Assembly (NCBI GenBank): GCA_017522795.1
Contig: JAFWXZ010000070.1
Location: 70,202 to 104,831 of the forward strand
Length of the DNA stretch: 34,630 nt
Direction of reading: 5' to 3'
Source: Clostridia bacterium
GTDB taxonomy: Bacteria > Bacillota > Clostridia > Oscillospirales > CAG-272
The notes beneath the pieces are model-generated. The model was given only the letters and a program-made list of their open reading frames with translations, had not been told where the DNA came from and ran no database searches. Each line of letters begins with the position of its first letter. Position 1 is the stretch's first letter. Both the position numbers and the translations under genes were made by a program. Below are positions 1 through 7,881 of the stretch, piece after piece.

Positions 1-1651
1 CGGTACTGTAGACGGCTCCAGCTACATCGATTACGAGATAGGTAATTATGAGGGCGGAATTCTTGCAACTAAGTTTACCTTCGCTGCAGGTACACCCGCA
101 AACGCTTCTACCGCTTTCTGGAATGATCAGAACCTTGCACAGAACATTAAGGTTCCTGTAAGACAGGACGGCACTCGCGTTATCGCAGTTATCACCAACC
201 ACGGCACTGAGGATATTACGATCACCTTTGGTCAGGTTGACAGCGCGAGCGATAAGGGTAGCGGAACAATCCTTGTTCCCGCAGGCAGAACCGCAGCCGT
301 AGAGTACAAGGTTACATCCGGCGCAGCTCAGGGTAATAACGGTTGGATCGCAGTAAGAAATAACGTTGAGACAGAAACCGTTGTTACGGTATACGGATAC
401 TTCTGCGTAGAAGATGATATCGCTTCTCTTGAAATTAAGACTCCCGCTGAAAAGCTTTCATTCTCTGCGGGCGATACATTCACCGCTGAGGGACTTCGCC
501 TCGCTATTGCTTCCAAGGTAGAGGGTGCAACCGCAAACTATGGTGAAACTGAGATCTACTCCAACTTCTCTACAGATTTTGACGGTTATGTATTCACTGC
601 TAAGGATTCCGGTACTAAGACTGTAACTGTTTCCTTCGGTGGCGCAACAGTCACCTACGAGATTACAGTGCTTGACCACGCTCACCAGGCTGTAGAGCAC
701 GCAGGCGTTAACGCAGTTAAGTGTGAGAGCGACGGCTACGAGACCTACTACTCCTGCTCCGTTGCAGGCTGTGATAAGATCTTCTCTGACGCAGCATGTC
801 AGAACGAGATTTCAGCACCCGTAGTTATTAAGGCTCATAACGAAAGCACTACAATTCCCGGTCAGGAGGTCGTTTGCCCTGAGTGTGGTAAGGCTACTGG
901 CGAAATCCGCGATCCCGATGGTTGGATTCACTTTGCGCCCGGCGTTGTTTGGTCCGACTACTATGAAGCAATAGAGGGTACTGTTGACGGCTCAAGCTAC
1001 ATCGATTATGAGATCGAAAACTATGAGGGCGATATTCTTGCAACCAAGTTTACTTTCGCGGCAGGCACACCTGCAAATGCTTCTACCGCATTTTGGAATG
1101 ACAAGGATTTTGCTCATAATATCAAGGTTCCTTTAAGAGACGGCGGCACCCGTGTTATCGCAGTTATTACTAACCATGGTACCGAAGATATCACAATCAC
1201 CATAGGTCAGGTTGATAATGCGAAGGACACCGGTAGCGGCACGGTTCTTGTTCCTGCAGGAAAGAGCGCTGTTGTAGAATACAAAATTACTTCCGGTGCA
1301 GACCTTGGCAACAACGGTTGGATTGCAGTAAGAAACGACGTTGCTACCGAGACCGTAGTGACTATGTACGGTTACTTCTGTGCAGAACAGGATGCAGAGG
1401 ATCTTGTTATTAAGACTCCCGCAACCAAGACTACATTCCAGGTTGGCGATACCTTTACTGCAGAAGGACTCCGCCTCAAGCTGTCCCCCGATAACGCTGC
1501 TTCAGGTGCATACTACGGTCAGACAGAGGTATACTCCAACTACACCACCAATTTTGATGGATACACCTTCACTGCAGAGGATGTTGGTACAAAGACAGTT
1601 ACCGTATCCTTCGCAGGTGCAACTGTAACCTACGAAATTACTGTTGAATAA
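1..1651 (+). CDS. Exported repeat protein with Ig-like modules, 5' end outside window
   Basis: The frame is open from base 2, so the start lies upstream. The visible 549 residues contain two tandem copies with a period of 325 residues (975 nt): GTVDGSSYIDYEI begins at base 2 and again at base 977. Each copy has a beta-rich module of about 140 residues ending near YGYFC, then a module of about 90 residues that resembles a bacterial Ig-like (Big_3 type) fold (TFTAEGLRL, then GTKTVTVSF and TYEITV). Between the copies is a Cys/His-rich linker with CESDGYETYYSC, AGCDKIFSDAAC and VCPECGK, of the kind seen in large surface proteins of gut Bacillota. The protein stops right after the last Ig-like strand with no LPXTG motif or membrane anchor, so any cell-wall attachment must be in the missing N-terminal part. 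Surface location and adhesion or glycan binding are inferences. A terminator follows. Confidence 0.75.
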   Translation, partial: GTVDGSSYIDYEIGNYEGGILATKFTFAAGTPANASTAFWNDQNLAQNIKVPVRQDGTRVIAVITNHGTEDITITFGQVDSASDKGSGTILVPAGRTAAVEYKVTSGAAQGNNGWIAVRNNVETETVVTVYGYFCVEDDIASLEIKTPAEKLSFSAGDTFTAEGLRLAIASKVEGATANYGETEIYSNFSTDFDGYVFTAKDSGTKTVTVSFGGATVTYEITVLDHAHQAVEHAGVNAVKCESDGYETYYSCSVAGCDKIFSDAACQNEISAPVVIKAHNESTTIPGQEVVCPECGKATGEIRDPDGWIHFAPGVVWSDYYEAIEGTVDGSSYIDYEIENYEGDILATKFTFAAGTPANASTAFWNDKDFAHNIKVPLRDGGTRVIAVITNHGTEDITITIGQVDNAKDTGSGTVLVPAGKSAVVEYKITSGADLGNNGWIAVRNDVATETVVTMYGYFCAEQDAEDLVIKTPATKTTFQVGDTFTAEGLRLKLSPDNAASGAYYGQTEVYSNYTTNFDGYTFTAEDVGTKTVTVSFAGATVTYEITVE

Positions 1652-1690
1652 TTAAATAATTATTAGAGTAATTCTGTAAAATAAAAGGCA

Positions 1691-1722
1691 GAGGCATCGC
1701 AAAAGCGATGCCTCCGTTTTTT
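1691..1722 (+). terminator. Intrinsic terminator after the repeat protein
   Basis: Perfect 10-bp stem GAGGCATCGC / GCGATGCCTC with an AAAA loop, followed by CCG and a T tract at 1717-1722. A T-rich stretch also follows the stem on the minus strand, so it may also end the leftward rubredoxin transcript. Confidence 0.9.
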
Positions 1723-1774
1723 GTTTTCAGTGATCTGCTTAGAGTTCACCTTGAAATTGTTTTGTTAAGAATAA

Positions 1775-1933
1775 TCAAGCCTCTTCAAAGAGCTCCTTGC
1801 CAACGCCGCAGACAGGGCATTCAAAGTCCTCGGGAAGATCCTCGAACTTTGTTCCGGGGGCGATACCCTGCTCGGGAAGTCCAAGCTCCTCGTCATATTC
1901 CCAGCCGCAAGGGCCACATACGTATTTTGCCAT
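1775..1933 (-). CDS. Rubredoxin
   Basis: A 52-residue protein. It starts [18 protein letters not shown] and ends in [15 protein letters not shown], giving the two CxxCG knuckles (C6/C9 and C39/C42) that bind the single iron of rubredoxin; [12 protein letters not shown] between them is the family's usual central segment. Length fits rubredoxins (50-55 residues). A purine-rich site (GAAAGGAA) lies about 9 nt upstream of the ATG. It sits 98 nt downstream of fprA on the same strand. Rubredoxin is the known electron donor to FprA-type flavodiiron proteins, so the pair makes biochemical sense whether or not they share one mRNA. Position 7-8 of the first knuckle is Gly-Pro rather than the commoner Thr/Val-x, a minor variation. 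Confidence 0.93.
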   Translation of the reverse strand: MAKYVCGPCGWEYDEELGLPEQGIAPGTKFEDLPEDFECPVCGVGKELFEEA

Positions 1934-2006
1934 ATTTATTTTTCCTTTCAATTAATCAAATTTTTGTTTTCTGTATTCATTATAACCAAAAATCAGATAA
2001 TCTACC

Positions 2007-2019
2007 GTGACAAAGTCAC
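2007..2019. promoter_or_regulatory. Palindrome upstream of rubredoxin, possible operator
   Basis: GTGAC-AAA-GTCAC, a perfect 5-bp inverted repeat, between the fprA stop and the rubredoxin start. A TATAAT-like box for the minus strand lies at 1979-1984 (antisense ATTATA), about 22 bp away, but without a good -35. The shape resembles CRP/FNR-type half sites, with a shorter spacer than usual. It could instead be a short mRNA hairpin between two co-transcribed genes; there is no U tract. Confidence 0.35.
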
Positions 2020-2031
2020 AAAAAACTGAAT

Positions 2032-3180
2032 TTATTTAACAAGCTCCTCTGCAAGTGTCACGACCTGTGCTTTGCTCTCCTCGTTAAGCGCGGAAAGTAT
2101 CCTCACCTCGGTCTCTGCAAGAGCGAGATTCTTGCTCTTTTCCAGCATGGATTTCATCACCTTTGTTGCCATAGGAGCCCAGGAGCCGTTCTCAATGAAC
2201 GCGACGAGTCTGTTCTGGTAATTTCTCTCGGTAAGGTGGTTAATAAACTCCTTCATAAAGGGGAAAACGTCTGCGTTGTAGGTGGTGGTTGCGAGAACGA
2301 GCCTGTCGTATCTGAAGGCGTCCTCAACCGCCTCGTGCATATCGCATCTGGCAAGGTCGCTGACCGCCACCTTGACTCCCCGATTCGTCAGCTCCTCTGC
2401 CAAAAGCTCTACTGCCGCCTTCGTATTGCCATAAACCGAGGTGTAGGCGATGCACACACCCGATGCTTCGGGACGGTAGCTTGACCAGACGTCATAGAGA
2501 TTAATATAGTAGCTGAGATTTTCGCTAAGAACGGGACCGTGCAGGGAACAGATAAGGTCTATATCAAGCGCCGCTATCTTTTTCAGTATAGTCTGCACCT
2601 GCGCTCCGTATTTTCCGACGATGCCGATGTAATAGCGTCTCGCCTCGCACGCCCATTCCTCCTCGGTGTCAAGCGCGCCGAATTTTCCAAAGGCGTCGGC
2701 AGAGAACAGCACCCTGTCAGTCGAATCATAGGTCATAATTACCTCGGGCCAATGTACCATAGGCGCGGTAATAAAGGTGAGCTCGTGTCTGCCAAGCGAG
2801 AGCTTATCCCCATCGCCGACAACGATGCATCCGTCGGCAAAATCTATGCCAAAAAAGCCCTTTATCATATTAAACGCCTTTGCAGATGCCACAATGGTAA
2901 CATCAGGAAAGACCTTTACAAACTCCATAATGCTGGAGGAGTGGTCGGGCTCCATATGCTGAATAATAAGATAATCGGGCGTTCTCTCACCAAGGGCGGA
3001 TTTGATCTTATCTATCCACTCGGCAGAGAAACGGATATCCACGCTGTCCATAATTGCTGTTTTTTCGTCAATTATAGCATAGGAGTTATATGCCATACCG
3101 TTTGGAACTGAATACTGTCCCTCAAACAGATCTATTTCGTGGTCGTTTACACCAACGTATTTAATATCATTAGTAATCAT
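2032..3180 (-). CDS. fprA: Flavodiiron protein (FprA-type oxygen/NO reductase)
   Basis: 382 residues, close to the usual 390-400 for FprA. The N-terminal half is a metallo-beta-lactamase-like diiron domain with every expected ligand visible: HxExDH at H75-E77-D79-H80 (QHMEPDHSSS), H143 (MVHWPEV), D162 (SADAFG) and H214 (SLHGPV). The C-terminal 145 residues are a flavodoxin domain that starts at IAYTSVYGNTKAAVELL, the FMN phosphate-binding loop. These enzymes reduce O2 to water, and in some cases NO to N2O, in the cytoplasm of anaerobes, using electrons from rubredoxin, which is encoded just downstream. It has its own consensus promoter at 3212-3240, and GAGG lies 6 nt before the ATG. Confidence 0.95.
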   Translation of the reverse strand: MITNDIKYVGVNDHEIDLFEGQYSVPNGMAYNSYAIIDEKTAIMDSVDIRFSAEWIDKIKSALGERTPDYLIIQHMEPDHSSSIMEFVKVFPDVTIVASAKAFNMIKGFFGIDFADGCIVVGDGDKLSLGRHELTFITAPMVHWPEVIMTYDSTDRVLFSADAFGKFGALDTEEEWACEARRYYIGIVGKYGAQVQTILKKIAALDIDLICSLHGPVLSENLSYYINLYDVWSSYRPEASGVCIAYTSVYGNTKAAVELLAEELTNRGVKVAVSDLARCDMHEAVEDAFRYDRLVLATTTYNADVFPFMKEFINHLTERNYQNRLVAFIENGSWAPMATKVMKSMLEKSKNLALAETEVRILSALNEESKAQVVTLAEELVK

Positions 3181-3211
3181 ATTATACCTCTTTAATAATT
3201 ATATCCAATCG

Positions 3212-3240
3212 ATTATAACATAAACCAAGTAGAATATCAA
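3212..3240 (-). promoter_or_regulatory. Sigma-A promoter of fprA
   Basis: Read on the minus strand: TTGATA (3235-3240), 17-nt spacer, TATAAT (3212-3217). The -10 is a perfect match and the -35 has one mismatch. It lies about 30 nt upstream of the fprA start. Confidence 0.88.
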
Positions 3241-3254
3241 TATTTATATAGCAA

Positions 3255-3281
3255 AAAACGCCTGCAATAGCAGGCGTTTTT
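3255..3281 (-). terminator. Intrinsic terminator after apbE
   Basis: Stem AAAACGCCTGC / GCAGGCGTTTT, 11 bp, with loop AATA; runs of A and T on either side make it work in both directions. It separates apbE from fprA, which has its own promoter. Confidence 0.92.
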
Positions 3282-3284
3282 GAC

Positions 3285-4343
3285 TTATTTATCAAAGAGA
3301 TGATCCTTGAAATTATCGGAATAGTGCTTTACCTCGTTCTCGTCCACCCAGATCGCCTCAACTCCGTCAAGCGAGTTGATAAGGGCCATTCCATCCTCGA
3401 TGCTCATACAGAACAGCGCGGTAGAAAGTCCGTCACCCTTTCCCGAGTCAGAGCAGATAATTGACACCGACAGCAGTCCCTTCGCGGGCATAAGAGTGTC
3501 GGGGTCGATGATGTGGTGATAGCGCTTGCCGTCAACAACGTAGTATCTCTGATACGATCCGCTGGTGACGATGGCATTGTCCTGAAGTCCGATATATTCG
3601 ATATAAGGTACTTCCTCGTTGGCAGCGGGATTTTCGATACCTGTTTTCCATTTGCTGCCGTCTGCCCTTGCACCGACGGTGCGGATATTTCCGCCAACGT
3701 TTACAACGTATCCCGTCTTGCCCATGCTTTCAAGCATCTTAGCTGCCATCTCGACCGCGTAGCCCTTCGCAAACGCGCCAACGTCAAGAGTCATCTTGGG
3801 ATCGGCAAGATATACTGTAGAGTTCTTTTCGTCAATGATAAGGTCGTTTATGTCGGTATGCTCGGATGCCGCCTCAAGCTCGTCCATTGGGGGAAGCTCT
3901 GCATCCCAAGGAGCGTCAATTCCTGCGGCGCGGTAGTCATGCCAGATAGACAGCACGCTGCCCATAGCTACGTTCATTTTTCCACCCGTCAGAGTGTACA
4001 TCTCCTTGGCGTAAAGGAGCATATCTATTATTCTTTTGTCAACCTTTACGACTCTGTGCTCACCGTCCACAAGCTTGTTTACGGTGCAGAGGTTGTTAAT
4101 ACCCTCGTACTCGTTATAGATGTCAAAGAGCCTGTGATATTCGCCGAGCAGGTCAAGCACCTTTTTGCTAACCTCTCCGAATCTCTCGCCCTCCGTCTCA
4201 TAGCCTACTATGGTGGTCACGGTGTCAAAGATGCTGAAGGAGTAGGATTTATACTGTTGCTTCTCGGGCTCGGTGCAGCCTACAAGAGAGTAGGGCAGCA
4301 GAAGCGAGAGGACAACCAATAAAATAATCAGCCTTTTTTTCAT
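3285..4343 (-). CDS. apbE: FAD:protein FMN transferase, lipoprotein
   Basis: 352 residues from the chosen ATG at 4343. The frame extends 7 codons further, but GAGG lies 6 nt before this ATG and the signal peptide begins here. MKKRLIILLVVLSLLLPYS then LVGC is a lipobox with C23 as lipidated residue, so the protein is held on the outer face of the membrane. ApbE hallmarks are present: DVGAFAKGYAVE, NVGGNIRTVG, TSGSYQRYYVVDGKRYHH and IDPDTLMPAKG. The enzyme moves FMN from FAD onto a Thr/Ser of an exported partner, forming a phosphoester-linked flavin. The gene directly upstream encodes a membrane-anchored protein with two FMN-binding-like repeats, a plausible substrate. The start is only 67 nt from the upstream stop, with an intrinsic terminator between and no obvious promoter, so apbE may be expressed by read-through. 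Confidence 0.93.
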   Translation of the reverse strand: MKKRLIILLVVLSLLLPYSLVGCTEPEKQQYKSYSFSIFDTVTTIVGYETEGERFGEVSKKVLDLLGEYHRLFDIYNEYEGINNLCTVNKLVDGEHRVVKVDKRIIDMLLYAKEMYTLTGGKMNVAMGSVLSIWHDYRAAGIDAPWDAELPPMDELEAASEHTDINDLIIDEKNSTVYLADPKMTLDVGAFAKGYAVEMAAKMLESMGKTGYVVNVGGNIRTVGARADGSKWKTGIENPAANEEVPYIEYIGLQDNAIVTSGSYQRYYVVDGKRYHHIIDPDTLMPAKGLLSVSIICSDSGKGDGLSTALFCMSIEDGMALINSLDGVEAIWVDENEVKHYSDNFKDHLFDK

Positions 4344-4363
4344 TTTTACCTCGGGTGTAATCA

Positions 4364-4387
4364 AAAAGGGAGGATGCCCTCCCTTTT
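4364..4387 (-). terminator. Terminator between the FMN-binding-like gene and apbE
   Basis: Stem AAAAGGGAGG / CCTCCCTTTT, 10 bp, with a 4-nt loop (ATGC); the U tract on the minus-strand RNA follows the stem. It stands 20 nt upstream of the apbE start codon, so it can act as a partial terminator that sets the ratio of substrate to transferase. Confidence 0.85.
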
Positions 4388-4410
4388 GATCAATTTATTT
4401 GTTCAATAAA

Positions 4411-5544
4411 TTACTGAGCGTTTGCGATAGACTTAACAACTACGTCAATGATGCCGTCTATGGACATGGTGCAGCCTGCGCCAAGAAGTGCATCGTCGTT
4501 GGAGATAACGTAGCCGTTATCCATTTCCTGAGTAGCCATACCGTCAACCTGTGCGCTTGTCATACCTACGATGTGTGCAGAGAATGCTGCAGACTGAAGG
4601 TACCACTCCTTAACGGTCTCGTTACCAACGAGGGAGTGACCGAACTTAGACATGTTGTATTCTTCCTTGAGCTCTCTCTTAGTGCCCTTGAAGGAGGTGC
4701 CGGTGATAGCGCCGGTAGCATCAAAGGTGGTCTTGGGCTGGATAGCATCGTTAAGAGAAGCTACGATCTTACCGTCAACAAGTGCGGTAGCAGCGAAATC
4801 AGAGTAAACCTGGATTGCGCCGTCCTTCTCGGAGGTAGCAGCTGCAGAGTCGCTGTCTGCGGAGTTGATTGCAAGGCCGAGGGTAATAGTGCCTGCGGTC
4901 TTGAAGGTAGCCTTCTGATCATCGTTGCCGGCCTTTACAACCGCATTGATGAAGTCGGTGATAGAGATGGTGCAACCTGCGCCGAGAAGAGCCTCGTCCT
5001 TGGAGATAACGTAGCCGTTATCCATTTCCTGAGTACCCATAGCCTTAACCTGTGCGATGGTCTTGCCTACGCACCAAGCCTCGAAAGCGTCTGCCTGCTC
5101 GAACCACTCCTTAACGGTCTCGTTACCAACGAGGGAGTGACCGAACTTAGACATGTTGTAATCATAACCAAGCTCTCTCTTTGTCTTGGTATTGCCGATA
5201 GTGAAGGTGCCATCCTCGTTGATGGTAACCTTGTTCTGAATAGCGTCTACATAGCAGTGAACGATAACGCCGTCCTTGTCAAGAACAACTGCTGCGATAG
5301 TGCCGTCAACCTGTGCGTTGGTGTCGTTGATGGAAACAACTGCGCCCATACCAAGGGTGTACTCCTGCTCGGTAGGACCTGCGGGAGTGTTGTTGCCACC
5401 AAGTACAACGATAAGTACTACTGCAAGAATAACTACTGCTGCTACTGCACCGATAATGATGCCGAGAGTCTTCTTGTCAAGGGGTTTCTTCTCAACGGGA
5501 GTCTCGGTGGGCTGCTCGTTGACATTCTTCATTTCTTCGCTCAT
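4411..5544 (-). CDS. Membrane-anchored protein with two FMN-binding-like repeats
   Basis: 377 residues from the ATG at 5544; the frame extends 27 codons further, but AAGGAGAT lies 6 nt before this ATG. Residues 1-26 are charged and cytoplasmic (MSEEMKN...), 27-48 form one membrane segment, and the rest is outside. Two repeats follow with a period of 167 residues (501 nt); each has KDGxI-type strands, YNMSKFGHSLVGNETVKEW, QEMDNGYVIS and a closing LLGAGCT(I/M)SI. The repeats share a 58-nt stretch with no difference (4602-4659 and 5103-5160), so duplication is recent or maintained by conversion. The closing motif sits where FMN_bind domains carry the [S/T]GA[T/S] flavinylation site, and apbE is adjacent, so it may be a covalent flavoprotein in extracytoplasmic electron transfer. 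The motif is not canonical, so the flavin is unproven. Confidence 0.7.
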   Translation of the reverse strand: MSEEMKNVNEQPTETPVEKKPLDKKTLGIIIGAVAAVVILAVVLIVVLGGNNTPAGPTEQEYTLGMGAVVSINDTNAQVDGTIAAVVLDKDGVIVHCYVDAIQNKVTINEDGTFTIGNTKTKRELGYDYNMSKFGHSLVGNETVKEWFEQADAFEAWCVGKTIAQVKAMGTQEMDNGYVISKDEALLGAGCTISITDFINAVVKAGNDDQKATFKTAGTITLGLAINSADSDSAAATSEKDGAIQVYSDFAATALVDGKIVASLNDAIQPKTTFDATGAITGTSFKGTKRELKEEYNMSKFGHSLVGNETVKEWYLQSAAFSAHIVGMTSAQVDGMATQEMDNGYVISNDDALLGAGCTMSIDGIIDVVVKSIANAQ

Positions 5545-5596
5545 TTTAAAATCTCCTTTTAAAATTTTATTATTTTTGAGTTTTACTCCACTCGCA

Positions 5597-5625
5597 ATTA
5601 TAACATATAAATCTTTAAATGTCAA
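5597..5625 (-). promoter_or_regulatory. Consensus sigma-A promoter of the FMN-binding-like gene
   Basis: Minus strand: TTGACA (5620-5625), 17-nt spacer, TATAAT (5597-5602). Both boxes match the consensus perfectly, suggesting strong expression. Confidence 0.92.
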
Positions 5626-5695
5626 GATTATACTTTTATATTTATAATTGATATATTTTTAACGAAATTAAACCGATAAAAGCACACTAAACAAC

Positions 5696-5724
5696 TTGAC
5701 ATAAACTTCGAAAAATGTTAAAAT
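5696..5724 (+). promoter_or_regulatory. Sigma-A promoter of the AEC transporter operon
   Basis: TTGACA (5696-5701), 17-nt spacer, TAAAAT (5719-5724). It diverges from the promoter at 5597-5625 and would drive the AEC transporter and possibly rnc-rimM-trmD. Confidence 0.88.
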
Positions 5725-5766
5725 ATCTTGTTAAGCAAAGTATATGAGAAAAAACAGGAGATAAAA

Positions 5767-6750
5767 ATGGATATAGTTGTAAAGTTAATATACAACGTTG
5801 CGCTGCTTTTTATTATGATGGTTCCCGGAGTTTTGATGAAAAAGTGCAAGCTCTGCTCGGATAGCTTCGGAAAGGGTCTGTCAAATCTTGTGCTTTACAT
5901 AGCCCAGCCGGCGCTTACCTTCGTTGCATATCTTCGCCCCTATGATGAAAAGATAATGATAAACGCTATATACGTTTTCGTTTTCTCCATAATTCTTCAC
6001 GCGCTCTTTGCCGTTGCGGCTATGCTTTGCTTTAAGAAAGCCCCCGATTCTATGCGCCGTATGCTAAGATTTGCTACGATCTTCTCAAACGTTGCGTTTA
6101 TGGGTATCCCGCTTATTGCAGCAGTTCTTGAGGACACCTATCCCGGCTCTACCGTTTACGCACTGCTTTATAGCGTCACCTTTAATGTGTTCCTATGGTC
6201 GCTCGGCGCCTGGATATGCACAAACGGCAGAGATTCCGATAAGGACGGCGTGGACGACCATGAGGAGCATAAGCAGAAAACATCCATCTTGCAGGCATTC
6301 ACTCACCCAATCACCATCGCATCGGCTATTGGTCTGATATTCTTTATTTTCCCCATACACACCTACGTGAACGGAACTATTATTGAGGAGTCCTTCGTTA
6401 TGCTGAAGGGGCTGGTTGCACCGCTCTCTATGGTAGTTATCGGACTTCGCCTTGCGGACATGAGCTTTAAGGGAATGCTTAAGGATAAGGGAATGTACGT
6501 ATTTATTGCCTTAAGACATATTATTTTGCCCCTTTTGTCACTTGGCATCGTAAAGCTTGTCGGCTTGATCATTCCCCTTGATCCCGCGGTGGAGATGGTG
6601 ACGGTAATTCTCGCGGCGGCTCCCGCCGCAACCTCGGCTACTATGTTTGCCGAGAAGTTTGACTGCGATGCTATCTACGTTTCAAGGTTGGTCACGGTTT
6701 CCACACTTATTTCTATAATTACAATACCCCTGATACTTTTGTTAGTGTAA
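5767..6750 (+). CDS. AEC family (auxin efflux carrier-like) transporter
   Basis: 327 residues from the ATG at 5767, which has AGGAGA 5-6 nt upstream; the frame is open 13 codons earlier but without such a site. About ten hydrophobic segments cover the whole protein in two halves split by a charged loop near residue 160-180 (DSDKDGVDDHEEHKQK). Features of the family: VPGVLMKKCK and LVLYIAQPALTF in the first helices, and LAAAPAATSATMFAEKF in the second half. Bacterial AEC proteins export or exchange small organic acids such as malate; the substrate here cannot be read from sequence. rnc follows after 6 nt, so translation is probably linked. Confidence 0.85.
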   Translation: MDIVVKLIYNVALLFIMMVPGVLMKKCKLCSDSFGKGLSNLVLYIAQPALTFVAYLRPYDEKIMINAIYVFVFSIILHALFAVAAMLCFKKAPDSMRRMLRFATIFSNVAFMGIPLIAAVLEDTYPGSTVYALLYSVTFNVFLWSLGAWICTNGRDSDKDGVDDHEEHKQKTSILQAFTHPITIASAIGLIFFIFPIHTYVNGTIIEESFVMLKGLVAPLSMVVIGLRLADMSFKGMLKDKGMYVFIALRHIILPLLSLGIVKLVGLIIPLDPAVEMVTVILAAAPAATSATMFAEKFDCDAIYVSRLVTVSTLISIITIPLILLLV

Positions 6751-6756
6751 AGAAAG

Positions 6757-7866
6757 ATGAATTTTAATAGTATTATTCCCGAAATAGAGAAAAAAATAGG
6801 CTACGTCTTTAAGGATAAAAGCCTTATAACACAAGCATTTACCCGATCCAGCTTCTGCAACGAGCATAAGGGCAGAGGGGGCATGGAGTATATCTCCAAC
6901 GAGGTGCTGGAGTTCTTTGGCGACAGCGTGCTTTCCACCGCGATTATCAGTATGATGCTGAGGGAGAAGACCGAGAGATACGAGCACGGAATTTATACGA
7001 GGCTTGACGAGGGCGATTTCTCTAACATACGCTCAAAGCTCAGCGACAAGCGTAATCTGTCGCGCAGTATGGCGTTGCTTGGACTGCAGAAATATCTCCG
7101 TATGGGCGAGGGTGACGGAAAGCTCGGTATAGAGAACGAGCCCTCGGTAATGGAGGACCTTTTTGAGAGCATTATCGGCGCTGTATATATCGACTGTGGT
7201 ATGGATATGGCGCGCGTTATCACCGTTGTGGCGGGGATGCTTGACGTATCCGTATACTTCTCGGGTGAGGCGGCTCCCATTCAGAGCTATAAGAACGCCC
7301 TGCAGGAGTTTTGCGCGGACAAAAAGAACCGTCTGCCCGCACCGATATACAAAACCGTATCCGAGTCGGGCCCCGATCACAAGCGAGTTTATGAGAGGGC
7401 GGTTATTATCGGTGATAGAACGGTTGCCACGGGTAAGGGAAAAAATCAGAAAATTGCCGACAGCGCAGCAGCCGAAGCGGCCCTTGAAATACTGAAAAAA
7501 GAGCAAGATAATACCAAAAAAGTAAATATAAGTTTGCTTTCCGACCTTAAAAATCACGCGATAAAGAATAAACAGCCATCTCCCGAGTTCAGAGATCTGG
7601 GCGAAAGTCCTACATCAACGGCAAGCTCTAGGGAGTTTGTAATTGAGTGTCGCTGTATGGGAAAGTCGGCGGTTGCTATTGGCAAGAGCAAGCAGGAGGC
7701 AAGAGCTTTGGCAGCGGAGAAGGTGCTTTTGGAGTTGCTTCCGAAGAAGGAAACCTCGTCCGCTCGTAAAAACGGCAAAAGAGTTGCAAAGCCTGCTGCG
7801 AAAAAGCCTGCTTCACAGGCGAAAAGAACTTCAAAAAGAATTAGTAAGCCTAAAAAGAAATCCTGA
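6757..7866 (+). CDS. rnc: Ribonuclease III with a second dsRNA-binding domain
   Basis: 369 residues, far above the usual 220-250. Residues 1-160 are the RNase III catalytic domain: the signature NEVLEFFGDSVLS at 48-60 and EDLFESIIGAVYID at 133-146 hold the acidic metal ligands. Residues 174-247 are a dsRNA-binding domain (SYKNALQEF ... GKGKNQKIADSAAAEAALE). Unusually, residues 260-329 look like a second dsRNA-binding domain (LLSDLKNHAIKNKQPSPEF ... GKSKQEARALAAEKVLLELL), and 330-369 form a Lys/Arg/Ser-rich tail. The enzyme cleaves double-stranded RNA in rRNA precursors and mRNA. The start follows the AEC stop by 6 nt with AAAGAAAG as a weak ribosome site. Catalysis is expected to be normal; the extra domain probably tightens RNA binding. 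Confidence 0.93.
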   Translation: MNFNSIIPEIEKKIGYVFKDKSLITQAFTRSSFCNEHKGRGGMEYISNEVLEFFGDSVLSTAIISMMLREKTERYEHGIYTRLDEGDFSNIRSKLSDKRNLSRSMALLGLQKYLRMGEGDGKLGIENEPSVMEDLFESIIGAVYIDCGMDMARVITVVAGMLDVSVYFSGEAAPIQSYKNALQEFCADKKNRLPAPIYKTVSESGPDHKRVYERAVIIGDRTVATGKGKNQKIADSAAAEAALEILKKEQDNTKKVNISLLSDLKNHAIKNKQPSPEFRDLGESPTSTASSREFVIECRCMGKSAVAIGKSKQEARALAAEKVLLELLPKKETSSARKNGKRVAKPAAKKPASQAKRTSKRISKPKKKS

Positions 7867-7881
7867 ATCTGAGGACAAAAT

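Noticed and set aside
3404-4322. Other-frame open frames over apbE
   Set aside because: Shadows of the real gene; no motifs, no ribosome sites.
4399-5562. 387-codon open frame on the plus strand, antisense to the FMN-binding-like gene
   Set aside because: It mirrors the minus-strand gene, has no ribosome site, and its protein has no recognisable domain; the minus-strand gene has a consensus promoter, ribosome site, membrane segment and clean repeats.
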